Assembly (NCBI GenBank): GCA_002345725.1 | Contig: DDWP01000093.1 | Location: 1 to 29,436, forward strand | Length of the DNA: 29,436 nt | Direction of reading: 5' to 3' | Origin: Candidatus Shapirobacteria bacterium UBA2283 | Lineage (GTDB): Bacteria; Patescibacteriota; Microgenomatia; UBA12405 | Part shown: in pieces, positions 24,552 through 29,436 of the stretch | How the letters are laid out: every line of letters begins with the position of its first letter | How positions within the stretch are numbered: the stretch's first letter is position 1 | Translations under genes and position numbers: made by a program | Notes under the pieces: model-generated | The model's database searches: none | What the model saw: the letters and a program-made list of their open reading frames with translations, nothing else | What the model was told of the DNA's origin: nothing

Positions 24552-26088
24552 ATATTTTAAAGCTTTGTCGGGTTAATTGGAAATCAGACGAATCAATAAC
24601 TAAAGAATTTACAGGAATTTTTTCGGGGATGTAAAAAGTTATGTTGTCGATTTTCTCGACTGTTGAGAAACCAAACCTATCGGGCTTGGTTAGCTGAATT
24701 TGATTTTGGATTTTAGTAGGGTCGTATTTACTAAAGAAAAGATAAAGGATGTAGGGTTGATCGTATTTATTGGTAAGATAAATGTTTTGATATTTTTGTT
24801 TTTGTGATTCGATATGAGGAACAATAAGGTCAAATCCCCTATTCCAGGCAAAAGGATATCTTTGAGGAGCATGAATGAAATAGGAATTGAGAAAATAAGC
24901 AGTTGAATACAAATAACCAATAACCAAAAACACTGAAATAAGATTTATGAAGTATGTTTTATGAATAAGAGTTGATAAATAATAGATACCGGAGGCGGTA
25001 AGAATGGATAAGGGAATGACCATAGGTAAAGCACGAAGGGCGGAGGGTGCTTGGAATGTGAGCGATGAGGCAATGGGAGCAATAAATAAAAAGTAAAAAG
25101 TCAAAAGTCTAAAAGTCAAAAGTTTAGATTTAATTAAAAATACAAGACCAAGGATCAAAAGAGGGAGTTCGATGAGATAGAGTTGGCCCATTTCGGGAGA
25201 GCGGGAACGGGGAACTTCGTCGCCATTGATAAAAAGAAAGTTGAGGTCAAAGTGAGAAGTATATTTTTGGGCCCATGAGAGAGTATAGAGAACGCGTCGA
25301 TTGTGAGTGATACGATTAATAAGTTTGACGTTGCCGTGTTGGTTTAGAAGCTCTTCAGAACGGGACATAGGGCCATAGTCGGCAGTCAGACCGACTCCAC
25401 CAAAGCGAGCGGCTCCACCGTTATTTAAGAATGAGACAAGGACAGGGATGGTTAATAAAAAGGCAATTATGATTGGAAGTAATAATTTTTTGTAATTGGT
25501 AATCAGTAACTTGTAATTGGTAATAAATAAAAATAAAACTAGTAAAGGGGCAATGAGGCGGGCAGAGTGATAAATGTAGAGAGAAGCGATAAAAGGTAAT
25601 AAAAAGTAGTTGAATTTTTTTTGATAAAACCAGTAAATACCAAGAACGATAAAAAATAGGGCGGCGGAAGATTCCCAGGCTCCACGAGAGAAGTGAATGT
25701 GCCAAGGGGAAATGACTAGAACACTAGAGCTATAGAGCGCTAGAACGCTAGACTTAGAAAGAAGAAGGACTAATTTATACAGGATGAAGACTGTCAGAAC
25801 TGACAAAATTAAGTTGGGGAGGCGGACGGCTAGAGGATTTAGTCCAAGAACTTTGACAAAGGGCATGGCTAGGTAGACATAGCCGCCTGGTTTGAAATCG
25901 CCAAAAGATTTGAAGTGAATAGGCCAAGGGTTACCATGCTCATCTTTGCCAGTTTCTAGTAGTGAGTAGGCGTTGTAACCTAAAGCGGCTTCGTCAGGGT
26001 TGAGAGAGGGTGTGTGGCTGATACCATAACCACGAAGCAGGAAAGCTATGAGGAGTATAGGAATAATTAGTAGTTTTAGTTTAAGCAT
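24541..26088 (-). CDS. ArnT/PMT-like GT-C membrane glycosyltransferase
   Basis: A 515-residue GT-C transferase with about ten or more membrane segments. After the first segment comes SLNPDEAALGYNAYSLL (28-44), where D32/E33 occupy the catalytic acidic position of ArnT/PMT enzymes. SPWHIHFSRGAWESS is shared almost word for word with the 545-residue protein two genes upstream, so the two are paralogs. The C-terminal portion is soluble. These enzymes move a sugar from polyprenyl phosphate to an acceptor on the outer side of the membrane. The gene carries three separate simple repeats in frame. It overlaps the upstream PTPS-related gene by 8 bp and the downstream GT2 gene by 11 bp. Confidence 0.88.
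   Translation of the reverse strand: MLKLKLLIIPILLIAFLLRGYGISHTPSLNPDEAALGYNAYSLLETGKDEHGNPWPIHFKSFGDFKPGGYVYLAMPFVKVLGLNPLAVRLPNLILSVLTVFILYKLVLLLSKSSVLALYSSSVLVISPWHIHFSRGAWESSAALFFIVLGIYWFYQKKFNYFLLPFIASLYIYHSARLIAPLLVLFLFITNYKLLITNYKKLLLPIIIAFLLTIPVLVSFLNNGGAARFGGVGLTADYGPMSRSEELLNQHGNVKLINRITHNRRVLYTLSWAQKYTSHFDLNFLFINGDEVPRSRSPEMGQLYLIELPLLILGLVFLIKSKLLTFRLLTFYFLFIAPIASSLTFQAPSALRALPMVIPLSILTASGIYYLSTLIHKTYFINLISVFLVIGYLYSTAYFLNSYFIHAPQRYPFAWNRGFDLIVPHIESQKQKYQNIYLTNKYDQPYILYLFFSKYDPTKIQNQIQLTKPDRFGFSTVEKIDNITFYIPEKIPVNSLVIDSSDFQLTRQSFKIYEK
25089..25126. repeat. AAAAGTC-type simple repeat in an ArnT-like gene
   Basis: The plus strand reads as successive AAAAGT, AAAAAGTC, AAAAGTCT, AAAAGTC and AAAAGTTT units. 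On the coding strand it encodes KLLTFRLLTFYF, joining a loop to a membrane segment. The period is about 8 bp and imperfect. Confidence 0.7.
25490..25524. repeat. Direct repeat TTGTAATTGGTAAT (two copies) in an ArnT-like gene
   Basis: The 14-bp unit TTGTAATTGGTAAT occurs at 25490-25503 and again at 25511-25524. The period is 21 bp, so the frame is kept, and the encoded segment repeats as ITNYKLL-ITNYKKLL between two membrane segments. The spacer CAGTAAC resembles a degenerate third unit. Confidence 0.8.
25713..25756. repeat. CTAGAACR-type simple repeat in an ArnT-like gene
   Basis: Units CTAGAACA, CTAGAGC, TATAGAGCG, CTAGAACG and CTAGA follow one another. On the coding strand they give SSVLALYSSSVLV, immediately before the conserved SPWHIHFSR motif. 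Compared with the paralog, the protein is about 7 residues longer at this point. Confidence 0.7.
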
Positions 26089-27670
26089 CTTTTTTTGGTC
26101 TTAAGAGATAGACGAATAAAGTAAAAGACAGTAATGATATTATATTGGAAATTGTTCGAAGAGGGGTGTTGGTAAAGTTTAGACTGAAAGAATGGGTGCC
26201 TTGAGTAAATTCGATATTTATTAGTCCAAGATTTTTATCAACAAAAAATGGGTATGTTTGGCCGTCTACTATTAGAGTGAAATTGGGAAAATAGACTATG
26301 GGCATAGTTACAGTAGCCTTAGGTGAATATATGTTAATTTGTCCAGATATACCGAGACTGTTTTTGTAAAAAGAGGTAATTTCGCCATTACCTAGGGTAA
26401 ATACTGGGTCGGAGGCATATTCATTGGGGAAGAGGTTACCAGAGTTGGGCCAATAATCACGTAATCCAGCTCCACTTTGGGCGATTATATTTTGAGGAGA
26501 GAGTTTTTCTGAGTCAGTGAGTGATGAATACCAGATATCTTCTTTGAAGTAATTGAGATTTAAAATAAGGGCTAGAGGAATTATTAGATAAATTATCTTG
26601 GGAGAGATAAGTTTGGTTATACTTCCTGAGACAAAAGCAAAACAAATTGTAGCTAGACCAAGAAAACGCCAAGGAAATTGATAATAAGAAAGGAAGGAAA
26701 TATTTTCCCAAATAAAAGTAGATTTGTTGTGAGTGAGAAATAGAGAAAATAATCCGAGTAAAAAAGTAAAAACAATTAATTTATGAGTAGCTAACTTTCT
26801 TTTAACTAACAATAGAACCATAGTTAAGAATGGAATAATCCATTGAAGGTAACCAATTTGAAAAGACATGCCATCGTCTTCACCCCAAACTGAGCCACCA
26901 AAACCCCAGAAACGAGAGAGGAAAAGTTGTTTAAGAGTAGTGTAATGAAGATGGAAGTCAAAATAATCTTGGGTCATAGTCTTGACATTGGTGTAGCTTT
27001 TTTCAAAAAAGGCAGGCAGGAGAAAAAAGGAGGACATAAGATAGCCAAGTATTAGGTAGGGCAATCCTGACTTTAGTTTTTTTTGTTGGATTAGAAAAAG
27101 AAGAATTAATGGGGAAGTGTAGAGTAAGGTGAGGTTGTGACTAAGAGAGAGGAGAAGAATAAAGAATGAAAGAAGTCGGTAACGACTGCTTTTGATCGTC
27201 CAGAAAATAAAAGGAACAAGTGATAAAGCTAGGTTTTCAGCGATGGAGCCACGGACGTAACTGTTGAGTGCTTGATAGGGGGCTAGAGAAAAAATAACAG
27301 CGGAAATCAGGCCTCCAGCACTACCAAAAAATAATCTTGAGAAGAGAAACATACCGATAGGACGGATAAAGGAAGTTAGTATAAAAACCAGCTTAACACT
27401 GTCAAGATAAGAGAATCCGACAGAATGAAATAGATGACCTAGACTATAAGGTAAAGGAGAATAGAAGTTGAAGAGTGGATAACCATAACCAAATCCCCCT
27501 TCGGAGATTCGACGACAGGGAACTTGGTGATCTTCGATACATTGAGTGTACTGCTGGAGGCGAAAAACGTGCATATCATCTTGCATTGAAGGATAGCCGG
27601 TGCGAAAAAATCGATAGGAACCGATTAATCCGAGCAGGAAGATAATGATGATGACTAATTTATTTTTCAC
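26081..27670 (-). CDS. PTPS-related polytopic membrane protein (GT-C-like)
   Basis: A 529-residue membrane protein matching the family called 6-pyruvoyl-tetrahydropterin-synthase-related membrane proteins, a misleading name because they lack the PTPS fold. Signs are PSMQDDMHVFRLQQY (28-42) after the first membrane segment, with acidic D31/D32 placed as in GT-C enzymes, and GFGYGYPLFNFYSPLPY (59-75), the family hallmark. Around ten further membrane segments precede a C-terminal beta-rich domain (about 395-500) and a last membrane segment before a basic tail. It probably acts as, or with, a GT-C transferase; the role is not established. It lies between two paralogous ArnT-like genes, overlapping them by 8 and 11 bp. 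Confidence 0.85.
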   Translation of the reverse strand: MKNKLVIIIIFLLGLIGSYRFFRTGYPSMQDDMHVFRLQQYTQCIEDHQVPCRRISEGGFGYGYPLFNFYSPLPYSLGHLFHSVGFSYLDSVKLVFILTSFIRPIGMFLFSRLFFGSAGGLISAVIFSLAPYQALNSYVRGSIAENLALSLVPFIFWTIKSSRYRLLSFFILLLSLSHNLTLLYTSPLILLFLIQQKKLKSGLPYLILGYLMSSFFLLPAFFEKSYTNVKTMTQDYFDFHLHYTTLKQLFLSRFWGFGGSVWGEDDGMSFQIGYLQWIIPFLTMVLLLVKRKLATHKLIVFTFLLGLFSLFLTHNKSTFIWENISFLSYYQFPWRFLGLATICFAFVSGSITKLISPKIIYLIIPLALILNLNYFKEDIWYSSLTDSEKLSPQNIIAQSGAGLRDYWPNSGNLFPNEYASDPVFTLGNGEITSFYKNSLGISGQINIYSPKATVTMPIVYFPNFTLIVDGQTYPFFVDKNLGLINIEFTQGTHSFSLNFTNTPLRTISNIISLLSFTLFVYLLRPKKDA

Positions 27671-29297
27671 GAGGCTTTAGAATAATAAACTCTTCTTGTT
27701 CGATATATCTTTTATCGATGGTTTTGATAGTATCAAAACGATCTGCTGGGACAGCGGCAAACTCTGACTTGGGGATGACGATAATAGATTTTTGAGGAAA
27801 AGACAAAGTCTGGGACCATGGGATAAATCCAAAAAAGTTTTGGTTGTCTAAAGATTTTCCGGAAAAATATGGTGATTGGAAGTCGGCAAGATTTTGAGCA
27901 GGTGAGATATTTTGAGCTGGTAAATAGTGACGGTAGAAGAAAAAGAAAGGTAAAAATGACTCATCTTTACTGGAATAAAAAACTTGATAGTCGGAATAAT
28001 TACTAGTGAATTCAAGAGTTTCTTTAATGCCAGTGTGCCAGGAGCGGGCTGATAATTGGGGGTAGTGGATATTGTAGTAATGCCAGAAGTTACTAAAAGA
28101 GAGACCATAGATTATGATTATGACCGGGATAGTTAAGAGATGTTTTTTGAAAATGTGTTTAATTCCAATGGAGACGAAAAAGACAATTGAGGGGAGCATG
28201 AGAATTAATCGGGTGGCGTGAGGGGAAGAGCTGTCTCTGGTGAGTGAAAATGGGATCGGAGCGAGAATTAATAACCAGAAGAAGAAAATAGATAATTTAT
28301 TAATAGGTTTTTTTGCAAAAGAATAGAAAATACCTATTAGTAATAAGACGATATCTATGGCATAAATGTGACCTAGTTTGCCAAAGCCATGGCGAAGATT
28401 ACCATCACCGTTGAGGATAAGAAACTGAGTGGAAAAAGAAGAAATATAGTTATTGATAAATTTATCAAGGACAATTTGATATTTGTTGTGGAAGAAAAAT
28501 GAAGAGGCTGGTGGAGCTACTCCAATTTCGTTTTGGTGGGAGGTATATATGTCTTCGTACCTCATTTGGTCAACATAATCAGCTTTGTGGGGCTCAGAAA
28601 ATATACTGATATAGGAGAAACGAAAACCACTTTTTTGATTGATAGTGTCAACTAGCATTGGAGTCATAATTAAAAGAGAGAAGATGGTGAGGAGGGAAAT
28701 TTTTCTAAGACCAAGTTTAACAATATCTTGACGCCAAATAATCAGAATAAGGAGGCCAATTATAGCAATGAAGACTTTTGAAGTGCTGTAGAAATATGTG
28801 GAGATAAGAAAGAAGAAAGAAGATAAAAATAGTTTTTGTCTTTGCCAGAAATATATACCTAGAAGTATAGTGGTGATCATGCCGGAGACTTCAAATCCAG
28901 TACGACTAAAATGAATTGACCAAGGGGAGAGGGCAAAAACTAAAGCGGCGATTTTTGACCTAGTGATTAGATAAATAATTAGGGTGGAGATAACACCAAA
29001 AATAGCTGAGGGTAGGCGGACAGAAGTTTCTAAGTCAAAAAAATGTTGAAATAAGGCGATAGTGTAAATGTGGAGTGAAGTACGCCAGTCTGAAAAGGAG
29101 TGAAAATGGGTGGGAAACAGATTACCAAAATAATCAGTGTGGCGTTGGTTGAAAACATAGGCCTGGTATCCGGCATCAACTTCGTCGGAGAAAAGGCTGG
29201 GGGGGAGGCTGTTGAGATTAGATGTTCTAAGAAAGAAAGAGAGTAAGAGAATGGCGAGTAAAGGAATTAAAGTGATGAAATTAATTTTGGAAAGCAT
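27660..29297 (-). CDS. ArnT/PMT-like GT-C membrane glycosyltransferase (paralog)
   Basis: A 545-residue GT-C transferase. The first membrane segment (7-23) is followed by SLFSDEVDAGYQAYVF (34-49), where D38/E39 are the catalytic-type residues, then FPTHFHSFSDWRTSLHIY. The later SPWSIHFSRTGFEVSG and NGDGNLRHGFGKLGHIY blocks align with the 515-residue protein two genes downstream, showing duplication. About ten membrane segments precede a soluble C-terminal domain. It should transfer a sugar from polyprenyl phosphate on the outer face. It lacks the simple repeats found in its paralog. Its start overlaps the end of the partial upstream gene by 17 bp. Confidence 0.88.
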   Translation of the reverse strand: MLSKINFITLIPLLAILLLSFFLRTSNLNSLPPSLFSDEVDAGYQAYVFNQRHTDYFGNLFPTHFHSFSDWRTSLHIYTIALFQHFFDLETSVRLPSAIFGVISTLIIYLITRSKIAALVFALSPWSIHFSRTGFEVSGMITTILLGIYFWQRQKLFLSSFFFLISTYFYSTSKVFIAIIGLLILIIWRQDIVKLGLRKISLLTIFSLLIMTPMLVDTINQKSGFRFSYISIFSEPHKADYVDQMRYEDIYTSHQNEIGVAPPASSFFFHNKYQIVLDKFINNYISSFSTQFLILNGDGNLRHGFGKLGHIYAIDIVLLLIGIFYSFAKKPINKLSIFFFWLLILAPIPFSLTRDSSSPHATRLILMLPSIVFFVSIGIKHIFKKHLLTIPVIIIIYGLSFSNFWHYYNIHYPQLSARSWHTGIKETLEFTSNYSDYQVFYSSKDESFLPFFFFYRHYLPAQNISPAQNLADFQSPYFSGKSLDNQNFFGFIPWSQTLSFPQKSIIVIPKSEFAAVPADRFDTIKTIDKRYIEQEEFIILKPREK

Positions 29298-29436
29298 AGA
29301 AGGTAGAGTGTTGGCCGATGGGGCTAATGGGAGTAAGTAGTTTTAGATCTATCCCCTGTCGAAGTGTTTCGTCCCAGGAAAAAATTACCAGAACATTTTT
29401 TTTATTTTTGAGATCGTTGAATTGGGGTGAAGTGAA
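29281..29436 (-). CDS. C-terminal 51 residues of a gene cut by the window edge
   Basis: An open minus-strand frame enters from the right edge and ends with TAA at 29281-29283, overlapping the ArnT-like start by 17 bp in the manner of the other genes in this operon. The visible tail includes KNVLVIFSWDETLRQG and ends STFYAFQN. It looks like the soluble C-terminal end of a larger protein, possibly another GT-C enzyme, but I cannot identify the family. Confidence 0.6.
   Translation of the reverse strand, partial: FTSPQFNDLKNKKNVLVIFSWDETLRQGIDLKLLTPISPIGQHSTFYAFQN

Noticed and set aside
25089..25756. CRISPR-like array from the clustered repeats
   Set aside because: Units are 7-14 bp, degenerate and unrelated between clusters, with no regular spacers and no cas genes.
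1..29436. Alternative genetic code (TGA as glycine) as in some CPR lineages
   Set aside because: TGA ends the TMTC-like gene at its expected end, and no gene shows in-frame TGA codons.

Overview
The window is a dense surface-polysaccharide and glycosyltransferase locus, very probably from an uncultured Candidate Phyla Radiation (Patescibacteria) genome of Microgenomates type. This placement is inferred from low to medium G+C, almost no intergenic DNA, many overlapping genes, and the families present: TMTC-like TPR glycosyltransferase, YvcK/CofD-like protein, PTPS-related membrane protein, ArnT-like pairs and a RAYT transposase. TGA ends genes normally (for example at 13525-13527), so the genetic code is standard. 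I saw no tRNA, rRNA or CRISPR array.

Region A (1-10798, all minus strand, read right to left) is an O-antigen/S-layer-glycan type export and assembly operon. It starts with an ABC-2 permease (wzm) and ATPase (wzt), then a PAPS-type sulfotransferase. After the only gap above 100 bp come two GTs carrying coiled coils, another GT4, a polytopic GT-C-like protein, a DegT-type sugar aminotransferase, a GtrB/ArnC-like GT2, and a fused acetyltransferase/3,4-ketoisomerase (WxcM/FdtD type). The last three point to a dTDP-3-acetamido-3,6-dideoxyhexose (Fuc3NAc or Qui3NAc) made and attached here. By hand counts, the part left of about 9.3 kb is visibly more AT-rich than the rest, suggesting a swapped cassette beside a conserved exporter.

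Region B (10799-17387) is a mosaic. A 21-bp divergent spacer holds back-to-back -10 boxes that would give leaderless mRNAs for wzm (left) and a YvcK-like gene (right). The latter overlaps a TMTC-like membrane GT with C-terminal TPRs. Two minus-strand genes (zinc-finger methyltransferase, GT4) follow and overlap the TMTC-like gene tail-to-tail by 33 bp. A second 22-bp divergent spacer leads to a plus-strand methyltransferase, a short SDR-type NAD(P) protein, and a RAYT/IS200-like transposase. The transposase carries a perfect 30-bp REP-like palindrome in frame inside its own coding sequence.

Region C (17384-29436, all minus strand) is one translationally coupled run of eleven genes, the first cut by the window edge. 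Neighbouring genes overlap by 8-26 bp, with one 1-bp gap. It encodes two ArnT-like GT-C proteins flanking a PTPS-related membrane protein, four GT2s, two GT4s and a radical SAM protein with an N-terminal B12-binding-like domain. Short-period simple repeats lie in frame in two of these genes.

Taken together, the cluster plausibly builds lipid-linked sugars (GT2/GT4 enzymes and polyprenyl-phosphate GTs), modifies them (amination, acetylation, methylation, sulfation), exports glycan by the ABC transporter, and transfers sugars outside the membrane by GT-C enzymes. Substrates of most GTs cannot be read from sequence.
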